Source: Dyella_A ginsengisoli (GTDB lineage: Bacteria; Pseudomonadota; Gammaproteobacteria; Xanthomonadales; Rhodanobacteraceae). From it: a DNA stretch of 64,000 bases. Both the position numbers and the translations under genes were made by a program. The DNA lies in contig NZ_JADIKM010000006.1 of NCBI RefSeq assembly GCF_044904665.1, forward strand, positions 62,001-126,000. Reading direction: 5' to 3'. The notes under the pieces were generated by a model. It made no database searches. It saw nothing but the letters and a program-made list of their open reading frames with translations, and was not told the origin of the DNA. This document shows positions 54,636 through 62,397 of the stretch, piece by piece. Each line of letters opens with the position of its first letter. The stretch's first letter is position 1.

Positions 54636-56342
54636 TCACAGTCCAAGCACGTCCTTGCCCTGCTCGAACGTGATGTCCACCGGGATGTGCGCGGCATCGA
54701 GCTTCTTCAGGTCGCCGGCGAGCGTGGCGTCGACGTTGCCCATCGAATCGGTGAGCGCCTTGGCCGCCGCGTAGTCGCCGTCGCCCTGGATGGTGAGCAG
54801 CTTGGCCGACAGCGCATTCATCGCGGCGGTCATCTTGTCGAAGTCGACGCGGTAGCGGCCGGTGGCCGGATCGCGCGAGAACGCACCCTGCTGCTGGAAG
54901 AAGTTGAAGCGCACCATGTTGGCCCTGGCGTGCGCGTCGCTGGCGCCGAAGCGCACCGAGCGCAGGATGCCGGCGAGGAAGGTGACGTAGTTGTCCATCA
55001 GCCTGGCCTTGTCCAGCTCGCCCTTGTCGGCCAGCTTGGCGACCATGTACAGGCCGAGCACGTCGGCCTTGCCTTCCTCGAAGCTGGAGGCCTGGTCCTT
55101 CAGCGCCTCGCGCACGGTGCCCTTGCCATCGAGTGTGTTCTTGATCCCCAAGCCGTGGGCCACTTCGTGGAACATGGTGTTCTGGAAGAACGCGTCGAAC
55201 GTGAGATGTTTCTGTTGATCCTCGGCGATCAGCTGCTTGGCGATCGGCAGCATGATGGTGTCGAACTTCGCCTGCATCACGTTCTCCAGCTGCAGCCGGC
55301 GAGTGCCCTTCTTCAGCTGCACCTGCTCGTCGTTGGGCAGGTTGATCGCGATGGTCTTGGCGCCGACGTTGGCGTCGCCGGCGTAGTACACGGCGAAGTA
55401 GGCGTTGAGGTCGGCGTCCGACCCCGGCGTTTCGGCCTTGTATTTCGCGTCGACCGGCAGCTCGCGCTGCAGCTCCGGCAGGTACTTGGCGAAGCGCGCC
55501 AGGCGCTTGCTCCAGGCCTGGTCCTTCACCAGCACGTAGCTCTCGTAGCTGGCCTTGTAGCCGAACAGCTGGTCTTCGTAGGTCTCGATCGGGCCGATCA
55601 CGATGTCGATCGGGTTGCTCTTCATGTCCATCCAGGCGAGGTCGCTGGGCTGGTAGTCGTCGCTTTGCAGGGCATCGGCACGCATCGTGAGGTAGTGGGC
55701 AAAGCCCTTGTCCCTGGCCAGTTTCGCCGCCTCGCGCAGCAGGCCGGCGGCCTTGTCCAGCTCGGTCTTGTAGGCGACATGGTAGGGCACGGTGGTGAGC
55801 TTGCCGGCGTCATCGCGGCGCAGCAGGGTGTAGAGCGAGGCCTTGTCCTTGAGTTCGGCCTGCTCGAACTCGGCCTTGCTCATGTCCGCCGGGTAGAACT
55901 GCGCGCCGGCCGGACGCGGGCCGATGCCGGGGACGAATGGCTGGTCGTTGTCGAGGCGGTCCCACGGGCCGTAGTTCAGCTCGGCGAAGGCGCGTACGTC
56001 TGGATCGCTGATCTTGGCCATCAGCGCGGCCTTGTCGCCCCAGGACTGCTGCCAGTAGATCGCGTTGGTGACGTCGGCCGCATCGATCAGCAGGCCGAGC
56101 ATCTTCTTCTGGTCGGCATCGAGGCCGGACAGGTCGGCGGTGAGCTTGACCTTGGCGTAGTCGGCCAGGTGCTGCTGCACGGCGCTGTCGGCGGCTGGCG
56201 TCGCGGCGGTGGCAGCGGCAGCGGGCTTCGCGGCCGTCTCGGCGTTTGCCGGCGCCTGGTCGTCATGCGCGGACGAGCATCCACTCAAGGTGGCGCTGCC
56301 CAGGGCGAGCAGCAGGCACAGCGGAAGCAGGCGATGGCGCAT
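54636..56342 (-). CDS. M49-family dipeptidyl peptidase III-like lipoprotein
   Basis: A 568-residue protein. The start at 56342 gives MRHRLLPLCLLLALGSATLSGCSS, a lipoprotein signal with lipobox LSGC. The zinc-binding pattern is HEVAHGLG (His about residues 391 and 395) with the second site EEGKADVLG about 25 residues later. Family M49 usually carries HEXXGH, so this shorter HEXXH form is a variant. GPIETYEDQLFGYKASYESYV and NAYFAVYYAGDANVG support the M49 branch seen in proteobacteria. It would be an outer-membrane or periplasmic peptidase. Confidence 0.9.
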   Translation of the reverse strand: MRHRLLPLCLLLALGSATLSGCSSAHDDQAPANAETAAKPAAAATAATPAADSAVQQHLADYAKVKLTADLSGLDADQKKMLGLLIDAADVTNAIYWQQSWGDKAALMAKISDPDVRAFAELNYGPWDRLDNDQPFVPGIGPRPAGAQFYPADMSKAEFEQAELKDKASLYTLLRRDDAGKLTTVPYHVAYKTELDKAAGLLREAAKLARDKGFAHYLTMRADALQSDDYQPSDLAWMDMKSNPIDIVIGPIETYEDQLFGYKASYESYVLVKDQAWSKRLARFAKYLPELQRELPVDAKYKAETPGSDADLNAYFAVYYAGDANVGAKTIAINLPNDEQVQLKKGTRRLQLENVMQAKFDTIMLPIAKQLIAEDQQKHLTFDAFFQNTMFHEVAHGLGIKNTLDGKGTVREALKDQASSFEEGKADVLGLYMVAKLADKGELDKARLMDNYVTFLAGILRSVRFGASDAHARANMVRFNFFQQQGAFSRDPATGRYRVDFDKMTAAMNALSAKLLTIQGDGDYAAAKALTDSMGNVDATLAGDLKKLDAAHIPVDITFEQGKDVLGL

Positions 56343-56412
56343 GGCGGTTCTCCGTGGAATGAAAACCCCATGGTAAGCGAGGGCGACGCCGGTGCGCCGC
56401 CCTCGCACGCCA

Positions 56413-57618
56413 TCAACCGGAGATCGCCAGCCGCTCGGAGCGGTACAGCTGCATGGTGACGCCCGCCGCGACGATCGCCGCCAGCGCGCTGCCGCCCAGG
56501 CACCAGGCCAGATGCAGCGGGCTCACGCCGGTACCGCGCACCAGGTCGAGGATGCCCAGGTGCTGGCCGAGCAGCGGCACCGCGTACATCCAGTCCTGCG
56601 GCTTGATCGGCATCACCATCAACGCCACGCTGGGCAGGATCGGCAGCATCATCAGCAGCGACACATAGGTCTGCGCCTCGCGGTAGCTCTTGGCGAACGC
56701 CGCCACCATCGACTGCAGCGAACCGAGCAGCACGATCATCGGCAACTGCAGCAGCAGCACGTGCAGCGCGAACGACGGCCCCAGGTGCAGCTCCATGCCC
56801 AGCTTCTCGGCTGGCACGAAGCGCCCGACGATGCCGAAGCCGACCAGGCAGATCACCAGGCTGGCGGTGGAGAACGCGCAGATCGCCGCCAGCTTGCCGA
56901 GGAAGATCTTCCAGCGCGGCACCGGATTGGCGAATAGCGGCTCCAGCGATTGGCGCTCGCGCTCGCCGGCGGTGAGGTCGATCGCCAGGTACATGCCGCC
57001 GATGAACAAGGTGAGCACGAACAGGTATGGCAGGATGTTGAACATCAGCACCGCCCGCGACTGGGCGGTGGCCTGGTCGCGCTTGGCCACCACCACCGGA
57101 CTGGCGGTGGCCGGCGACAGGCCGCGCGCCACCAGCCGCATCGCGCCCTGCACACGTGCATAGCCTTCGATCAGCTTGGTCACCCGTTCCACCGGCGTGC
57201 TGGCGTCGCGCTGGGAGGAGTCGTAGATCAACTCCACCTGCACCGGCTCGCCCCTGCGCCAGGCCTTGGGGTAATCGGCGCGGATGCGCAGGGCGAGGTC
57301 GACCTCCTGATTGCGTACCGCCGCTTCCGGATCGGCGATCGCCGGCTGCGGCAGTACGCCGCCGGCCTTGAGCGCATCGACCAGGTTCGGCGCGTATTCG
57401 GCGCCGATCACCGGCACCTTCAGCGGCTGCTCGGCCTTGTCCAGTTCGCGGTTGATGGTGAAGTTGATCAGCATCACGAACATCAGCGGGGTCAGCAGCG
57501 GGCCGGTGAGGAAGGCGCTGGTGAGCGTGCGGCGGTCGCGCAGGTTCTCGCGCACCTCCTTGAGGAACACGGTGAGCACGGCGCGCGTGCGGCGCAGGGG
57601 GTTGTTCAAGGTACTCAT
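56413..57618 (-). CDS. NatB-like ABC transporter permease
   Basis: A 401-residue ABC-2 membrane subunit. The N-terminal segment VFLKEVRENLRDRRTLTSAFLTGPLLTPLMFVMLI is typical of NatB/YhaP-type permeases, with a large extracytoplasmic domain (about 60-200) before five or more helices (AVLMFNILPYLFVLTLFIGGMYLAIDLTAGERERQSLEPL). In Bacillus NatAB exports sodium; many relatives export lipids or peptides, so the substrate is open. It is the last gene of the seven-gene operon and overlaps the ATPase gene by four bases. Confidence 0.9.
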   Translation of the reverse strand: MSTLNNPLRRTRAVLTVFLKEVRENLRDRRTLTSAFLTGPLLTPLMFVMLINFTINRELDKAEQPLKVPVIGAEYAPNLVDALKAGGVLPQPAIADPEAAVRNQEVDLALRIRADYPKAWRRGEPVQVELIYDSSQRDASTPVERVTKLIEGYARVQGAMRLVARGLSPATASPVVVAKRDQATAQSRAVLMFNILPYLFVLTLFIGGMYLAIDLTAGERERQSLEPLFANPVPRWKIFLGKLAAICAFSTASLVICLVGFGIVGRFVPAEKLGMELHLGPSFALHVLLLQLPMIVLLGSLQSMVAAFAKSYREAQTYVSLLMMLPILPSVALMVMPIKPQDWMYAVPLLGQHLGILDLVRGTGVSPLHLAWCLGGSALAAIVAAGVTMQLYRSERLAISG

Positions 57619-58349
57619 GCGGCGAGGCCCTCCTCGCTGCCGATCAGTTTCACGAAGGCTTCCTCCAGGTTGCTCTCGCCGGTCTGCGCGCGCAGCTCGT
57701 CCGGCGTGGCGTCGGCCACCACGCGGCCGCGGGCGATCACTACGATGCGGTCACACAGCGCACCGACCTCCTGCATGATGTGGCTGGAGAACAGCACGCA
57801 GCGGCCCTCCGCCTTCAGGTTGTGCATGAACTCGCGCAGCGCGCGGGTAGCCATCACGTCGAGGCCGTTAGTCGGTTCGTCCAGGATCACGTTGCGCGGA
57901 TCGTGGATCAGCGCGCGGGCGATCGCGGTCTTCACCCGCTGTCCCTGCGAGAAGCCCTCGGTCCGGCGATCGGCGATGTCGGCCATGTCCAGCGCACCGA
58001 TCAGGGCCTCGCGTCGCAGGCGCAGCTCGTCCTCCGGCAGACCCTGCAGGCGCGCGAAGTAGTCGATGTTCTCGCGCGCGGTGAGCCGCTTGTACAGGCC
58101 GCGCGCGTCCGGCAACACGCCCAGCCGGCGGCGCACCGCCAGCGGGTCGGCCGCCGCGTCGATGCCATCCACCAGCACCTGGCCACGATCCGGCTTCATT
58201 AGCGTGTAGAGCATGCGCAGCGTGGTGGTCTTGCCGGCCCCGTTGGGGCCGAGCAGTCCGGTGATCTGGCCGTCGCGGGCGGTGAACGTGACGCCTTCGA
58301 CGGCCTTCACCGTGCCGAAGGCCTTGTGCAGATCCTTCACCTCGATCAT
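57615..58349 (-). CDS. NatA-like ABC transporter ATP-binding protein
   Basis: A 244-residue ABC ATPase. Walker A GLLGPNGAGKTTTLRMLYTL, the signature FSQGQRVKTAIARALIHDP (SQGQ variant of LSGGQ), Walker B VILDEPTNGLD and the H-loop FSSHIMQEV are intact. The start is the ATG at 58349 (MIEVKDLHKAFGTVKAVEG). It overlaps the upstream small gene (CCATGA) and the downstream permease (ATGA). It powers the NatB-like permease. Confidence 0.94.
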   Translation of the reverse strand: MIEVKDLHKAFGTVKAVEGVTFTARDGQITGLLGPNGAGKTTTLRMLYTLMKPDRGQVLVDGIDAAADPLAVRRRLGVLPDARGLYKRLTARENIDYFARLQGLPEDELRLRREALIGALDMADIADRRTEGFSQGQRVKTAIARALIHDPRNVILDEPTNGLDVMATRALREFMHNLKAEGRCVLFSSHIMQEVGALCDRIVVIARGRVVADATPDELRAQTGESNLEEAFVKLIGSEEGLAA

Positions 58350-58516
58350 GGCGTGGAGCTCCTGGTCAGGCACGAACCGGTTCGCGGCAGCAGCGATGTG
58401 GCCGCCAACAGCGGAAGCAGGATCTGCGAAAAGAACGCGGGGGTACCGAGCAAGGCCGCGGCGAGGATGGCCGCCGCCCAGAGCACTGCGGCAAGAAGGG
58501 TTTGCTGCTTGTTCAC
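58346..58516 (-). CDS. small membrane peptide in the NatAB operon
   Basis: A 56-residue frame (VNKQQTLLAAVLWAAAILAAALLGT...) with one or two hydrophobic segments (residues 6-23 and 28-44) and a short polar tail. It begins at GTG 58516, overlapping the hydrolase stop as GTGA (58513-58516), and ends at TGA 58348-58346 inside the NatA start (CCATGA). Such overlaps at both ends are strong evidence for a real gene. It is below the usual length cut-off and I recognise no family. It may be an export substrate, an accessory subunit or a regulator of the pump. Confidence 0.75.
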   Translation of the reverse strand: MNKQQTLLAAVLWAAAILAAALLGTPAFFSQILLPLLAATSLLPRTGSCLTRSSTP

Positions 58517-60087
58517 GGCGTCGCTCCATTGAAATCAATGAACATCGGGGTGGGCTGCAGGCGCTCCAGGCAGCTCGCGTCGAGCGTCTTCGGCTGCAGG
58601 TCTTCGACGAAATGCTTGACGATCTTCGGCATGCAGCCGGCGCCGATCACGTTGTGGCCCTGGCCGGTGGCGACGAGGTGGCGCGCATTGCCCAGCCCCT
58701 TGAGCACCTCCTCGCCGTAGCGCGGCGGGGTCACCGGGTCGTACTGGCCGGACAGCAGCAGCACCGGCTTGTCGGTCTTCAGCGGATCGTGGAAATCCTT
58801 CGGCCGCGTGCCGTGCGGCCACACGCTGCAGACCGTGGTGAGCGCATCGATCATGCGCGTGCCAAGGATCGTGTGCTCGTCCTGCGGGCGCGGGGTGAAC
58901 AGGTCGGCGTCCTCGCTGCAGATCACCGAGGACTGCATGCCGCCATTCATGGTGTCGGCCAGGTCGCCCGAGAGCAGCTTGGCCTGGCCGAGCAGCGGGC
59001 CGACGTCGCCGTGCGCGGCCGCGTCGATCGACAGCGGCAGCAGCGCCGCGGTAACCGGCGAGTAGGCGAACATGCGCACCACGCTGGCCAGCGAGAACTC
59101 GCTCAACCGGCGCTGCACGGTCTGGTAGCTCTGCGGGTCGCGGAAGCTCACCGTGTGCGGGTTGGCGCGCAGCGCGTCGCGCAGCTGGTACAGCGTCTGG
59201 TACGGGTCGCCGAAGCGCTTGTGACATTCGGCGTCGGCGGTGCAGCGGGCGAACTGCGCCTTGAGTGCATCGTCGAGGTTCTGCGCGAAGTCCTCGCCCA
59301 GCACCAGCGAGTTCGGCACCACGCCATCGAGCACCACCGAACGCACGGCGTCGGGATAGCGCATCAGGTACTGCTGGGCCATGCGCGTTCCGTACGAGAC
59401 GCCGACCAGATCGAAGCTCGGCGCGCCCAGCGCCTTGCGCACGTCCTCCAGGTCCTGGGCGGCGATGGTGGTGGTGTAGAAACGCGGATCGGCGTTCTTT
59501 TCCACCTGCGCCAAGCAGCGGGTGATCTCGGCCTTGAGCTTGTCCGGATCGCCCTCGGCATCGTCGTCGGGGGTGGCCGGCTTTTCCTCGTTCTTGCAGC
59601 TGAGCGGATGCGAGCCGCCGGTGCCGCGCTGGTCCAGCAGCAGCAGGTTGCGGTGCGCGAGCAGCGGATCGAGCGCGGCGATCGCCGGCCCCGCGTTCTC
59701 GGTGGCCGCCTGGCCGGGACCGCCGGCGAGGAACACCAGCATGTCCCTGGCCGCCACTTCCGCATTCGAGCGCACCACGGCCAGGCGCAGGCTGATCTTG
59801 CGACTGGCCGGATCGTCGCGGTTCTCCGGCACCTCGAACGGTGCGCACCACGCGGCGGTGGTCTGCCCGCTGTTGGGCTGGCCCAGCTCGCACGCGGTGA
59901 GCGTGAGCGTGCCGAGTTTCCAGGTGGCCGGCCGCGCCGGCTTGACTGGTGCGGCGGTGGCGGCTGGCGATGCAGCAGCAGGTGTGTCTGCGGCCTTGCG
60001 TCGATGAGTGACATGGTTGGCTGCAAGGATCGCGACCGCAATCGCGACCGCCACGCCCATGCGTCCTGCCTTGGGTTTCATGCTCAC
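58513..60087 (-). CDS. alpha/beta hydrolase, tripeptidyl aminopeptidase-like
   Basis: A 524-residue protein with an N-terminal signal or anchor helix (about residues 8-24) and an Ala/Pro-rich linker. LVFLAGGPGQAATENAG (HG-GPG oxyanion motif), LLLDQRGTGGSHPLSC, LVGVSYGTRMAQQYL (nucleophile Ser in GVSYG), GQYDPVTPPRYGEEV (Asp) and TGQGHNVIGAGCMPKIV (His) form the triad. The family includes proline iminopeptidase and SlpD/SlpE-type exopeptidases. Its GTG start overlaps the XRE gene stop (GTGA), and its stop overlaps the small gene. It probably cleaves peptides outside the cytoplasm. Confidence 0.9.
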   Translation of the reverse strand: MSMKPKAGRMGVAVAIAVAILAANHVTHRRKAADTPAAASPAATAAPVKPARPATWKLGTLTLTACELGQPNSGQTTAAWCAPFEVPENRDDPASRKISLRLAVVRSNAEVAARDMLVFLAGGPGQAATENAGPAIAALDPLLAHRNLLLLDQRGTGGSHPLSCKNEEKPATPDDDAEGDPDKLKAEITRCLAQVEKNADPRFYTTTIAAQDLEDVRKALGAPSFDLVGVSYGTRMAQQYLMRYPDAVRSVVLDGVVPNSLVLGEDFAQNLDDALKAQFARCTADAECHKRFGDPYQTLYQLRDALRANPHTVSFRDPQSYQTVQRRLSEFSLASVVRMFAYSPVTAALLPLSIDAAAHGDVGPLLGQAKLLSGDLADTMNGGMQSSVICSEDADLFTPRPQDEHTILGTRMIDALTTVCSVWPHGTRPKDFHDPLKTDKPVLLLSGQYDPVTPPRYGEEVLKGLGNARHLVATGQGHNVIGAGCMPKIVKHFVEDLQPKTLDASCLERLQPTPMFIDFNGATP

Positions 60088-60284
60088 GTGCTGCTCCCCG
60101 GGTCAAAAATGGATTCGATCGACTGCCCGAACAGCCGGGCGATCTTGAAGGCCAGCGGCAGGCTAGGGTCGTACTTGCCCGTCTCGATGGCGTTGATGGT
60201 CTGGCGCGACACATCCAGCCGCTCGGCCAGATCCGCCTGCGACCAGCCCTGCTCTCCGCGCAGGTCGCGCACGCGGTTATTCAT
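60084..60284 (-). CDS. XRE-family regulator (YgzD-like)
   Basis: A 66-residue single-domain DNA-binding protein: MNNRVRDLRGEQGWSQADLAERLDVSRQTINAIETGKYDPSLPLAFKIARLFGQSIESIFDPG. This compact Cro/CI type is often paired with small membrane proteins. The start at 60284 overlaps the membrane-protein stop (ATGA). Being inside the operon whose promoter has two palindromes, it is the natural candidate for their binding partner. Confidence 0.93.
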   Translation of the reverse strand: MNNRVRDLRGEQGWSQADLAERLDVSRQTINAIETGKYDPSLPLAFKIARLFGQSIESIFDPGSST

Positions 60285-60685
60285 GTACGGGCGTACCGCC
60301 GCGACACCGCCCACCTGGCGAGGCCGTAGCTGCCGAACAGGCCCGGCATCACCAGGATCGCGACCAGGAATGCCGGCGGCGCGGGGAACGCGCCCACACT
60401 CAGCAACAGGCCGTAACTGAAGAAGCCGAACCCGGTGACCATGGCGGCGATGGCAAACGCTTCCAGATCGATGCGGCGCTCCAGCTCGTCCTCGTCACGG
60501 ATCAGCCGCACCACGGCGCGGATCACGCCGGTCACCGGCAACAGCGGGGCGATCGCCAGCACGAAGCGCCAGGAGCTGGTCGGCAGCCGCGGCGCCAGTG
60601 CGCCGTAGAGCACGATCAGCACCACGTAGGCGCCCATCGCGGTGAAGAACTCGCGCAGGTAGCGGCGGTGGATGGGGCGCATCAT
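60281..60685 (-). CDS. small membrane protein, paralogue of the next gene
   Basis: A 134-residue membrane protein with about four helices. Its central segment DEDELERRIDLEAFAIAAMVTGFGFFSYGLLL, followed by ARWAVSRRYA, resembles the related part of the 211-residue protein upstream (DEFEQRIHLVALGVASAVLAALSLTGG and RWWVITRRY). This suggests an ancient duplication. Such a D-E-x-E-x-R-I motif proteins pair with XRE regulators in many genomes; the function is unknown. It overlaps both flanking genes. Confidence 0.85.
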   Translation of the reverse strand: MMRPIHRRYLREFFTAMGAYVVLIVLYGALAPRLPTSSWRFVLAIAPLLPVTGVIRAVVRLIRDEDELERRIDLEAFAIAAMVTGFGFFSYGLLLSVGAFPAPPAFLVAILVMPGLFGSYGLARWAVSRRYART

Positions 60686-61317
60686 GGCTGCGGCGTCCCG
60701 GGTGCGCCGGCGCGTTCACGACGGACGCGCCGCCAGCGGCGCACCGACTCGATGACGGCCAAAAGCAGCGAGGAGCTGCCGAGTCCGGCGAGCAGACCAA
60801 GGCTCAGATCATCCAGCCGCCCGCGCCACCAGGCGGCCAGCAGCACCACGCCCATCAGCGCCGCCACCAGCAACAGGCGCAGCGGCAGCGACCACACCGA
60901 CGCCTGCTCGCATTCGGTGCTGCCGCCGTAGCGGCGGGTGATCACCCACCAGCGCGTGAGGCTGTAGGTCACCATCATCACCGGGAACACCCAGATCAGG
61001 ATGCTGCCGTCCAGCGGCACGGCGCCGGCCGCTGCCAGCAGGCCGCCGGTCAGGCTGAGCGCCGCCAGCACGGCGCTGGCCACACCCAGCGCGACCAGGT
61101 GGATGCGCTGCTCGAACTCGTCGCTCTGCGCCACCTTGCGGGCCATCAGGGCGATCACGTAGAGCATCGGCAGTGCGGGAACCGCGGCCAGCGCGATCTT
61201 CAGCCCCAGCCCGGACGTGGTACGCGCCAGCGGCCAAACCAGCACCATCGACGCCACGTAGACCAGCATCGTCACGCTGACATGGCGCTGGTACTGGCGC
61301 TCGGTCAGGCGCTTCAT
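60682..61317 (-). CDS. membrane protein, first gene of the XRE-NatAB operon
   Basis: A 211-residue membrane protein with five or six likely helices. After two helices (about residues 14-32 and 38-58) comes SDEFEQRIHLVALGVASAVLAALSLTGGLL and then ILIWVFPVMMVTYSLTRWWVITRRYGG. The extra C-terminal part holds two more helices and a basic tail. It is the promoter-proximal gene of the operon, starting about 120 bases downstream of the TTGACA-TACTCT promoter. Its stop overlaps the next start (ATGATG). I do not recognise a named function. Confidence 0.85.
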   Translation of the reverse strand: MKRLTERQYQRHVSVTMLVYVASMVLVWPLARTTSGLGLKIALAAVPALPMLYVIALMARKVAQSDEFEQRIHLVALGVASAVLAALSLTGGLLAAAGAVPLDGSILIWVFPVMMVTYSLTRWWVITRRYGGSTECEQASVWSLPLRLLLVAALMGVVLLAAWWRGRLDDLSLGLLAGLGSSSLLLAVIESVRRWRRVRRERAGAPGTPQP

Positions 61318-61422
61318 CGCGCGCCCCCGCCGACCCGTTGCGCCCGGTCCGGACCCAACGCCCCGCCCTGCCTGCAGCTGTTCACTCCCTGCCCCATGGT
61401 CACCCCCCGTTCCCCGCCGTTA

Positions 61423-61484
61423 TGTAAAGCACCCTTGACAAGGAGAGTACGTAGCCAGTGGCGTCATGTCAAGGACACTTTACA
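61423..61484 (-). promoter_or_regulatory. autoregulated promoter with two palindromic operators
   Basis: On the minus strand, TTGACA (61467-61472) and TACTCT (61444-61449) with a 17-base spacer form a strong sigma-70 promoter toward 61317. Two 18-bp palindromic sites with half-sites TGT(A/C)AAG and CTT(G/T)ACA flank it: 61423-61440 covers the start-point region and 61467-61484 covers the -35. They are reverse complements of each other except for a few central bases. They are likely bound by the XRE protein of the operon. The gap 61318-61766 contains this and, further right, a sigma-54 site. Confidence 0.78.
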
Positions 61485-61663
61485 AGGCGGCAGATGTCGG
61501 CTCGCACCCGGAAAACTTGAGGGTAGAAATGTGATCTGGTTTGCAATTTGTGACGCTCTGTGGCGCAATCAGAGTCTTGTGCAGGAGCAAAAGTCGACTC
61601 ACGGATGGTCGCATGCCCTTGTTTATCCATACTTTCGTGACGACGGCAGGGAAGATCCGATCG

Positions 61664-61680
61664 TTTGGCACGTCGTTTGC
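61664..61680 (+). promoter_or_regulatory. sigma-54 promoter of the chaperone cluster
   Basis: TTGGCACGTCGTTTGCT matches the sigma-54 consensus TTGGCACG-N4-TTGC(A/T) with the invariant GG (61666-61667) and GC (61678-61679) exactly 10 bases apart. Transcription should begin near 61691, leaving a leader of about 75 bases to the ATG at 61767, which has an AGGGGG site. In relatives sigma-54 drives flagella and pili with activators such as PilR, which fits the downstream genes. About 170 bases upstream (61490-61660) are AT-richer and could hold activator or IHF sites. Confidence 0.8.
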
Positions 61681-61766
61681 TGCCAGCCACGCACGAAGCA
61701 GAAACAGATACGCCGTTCCTGGTTTGAACATTTGTTGTACTTCTCGATCCAACAAGGGGGAATTTC

Positions 61767-62375
61767 ATGTTCCAGAAGAAGATCGTGCTCGCCGCCGTGC
61801 TCGCCGCGGCCCTGGGTTCCGCACTGCCGGCCGGCCAGGCGAGCGCCGCCACGGCCACCGGCCAGACCAAGTTCACGGTAGCCCTGCAGCCGGTGCTGGT
61901 GCTCGACTACTACCAGCAGATCGACCTGACCGTGAATTCGGCTGCGTTGACCACACTGGCCGGTACCTCGACCAACCTCAGCGCCAGCAAGGCCATCACC
62001 GCCAGCGCATCGGGCACGGCTCTGACGGGCGATGCCTCACTGAACACCAGCGCCGCTGGTCTGACCAATGTCAGCCTGACACTCAGCAATGTCTGGTCGG
62101 TGCGTTCGATTCTCGCCAAGAGCAGCAAGACCACCGTGGCCATCGGCTTGGGCGCAACCAGCAGCGGCACCACGGCCACGCTGACCGCCGGTACCGACAC
62201 CAGCTCGACCATCGGCCTGAGCAACCCGGGCACCACGTCCACCGTGCCAAACGGCGGCACCGGCTTCGCCACTCCGGTCTACGGCAACGTCACCATGACC
62301 ATGGACCTGAGCAACGCGAAGACGGCGGACACCTACTCCGGCGGCAACATCTACATCACCGCCACCTCCACCTGA
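61767..62375 (+). CDS. secreted structural-subunit-like protein
   Basis: A 202-residue protein with a signal peptide (MFQKKIVLAAVLAAALGSALPAGQASAA, cleaved near residue 27). The mature part is rich in Ser, Thr, Ala and Gly with alternating beta-strand pattern and almost no Cys, like fimbrial or surface-filament subunits. It is first in a cluster with a PapD-like chaperone and follows the sigma-54 promoter, so a pilus or capsule-like surface subunit is inferred. I cannot match it to a named family by eye. Confidence 0.75.
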   Translation: MFQKKIVLAAVLAAALGSALPAGQASAATATGQTKFTVALQPVLVLDYYQQIDLTVNSAALTTLAGTSTNLSASKAITASASGTALTGDASLNTSAAGLTNVSLTLSNVWSVRSILAKSSKTTVAIGLGATSSGTTATLTAGTDTSSTIGLSNPGTTSTVPNGGTGFATPVYGNVTMTMDLSNAKTADTYSGGNIYITATST

Positions 62376-62397
62376 TCGCTCCCGCAGCGCGCAGGTC

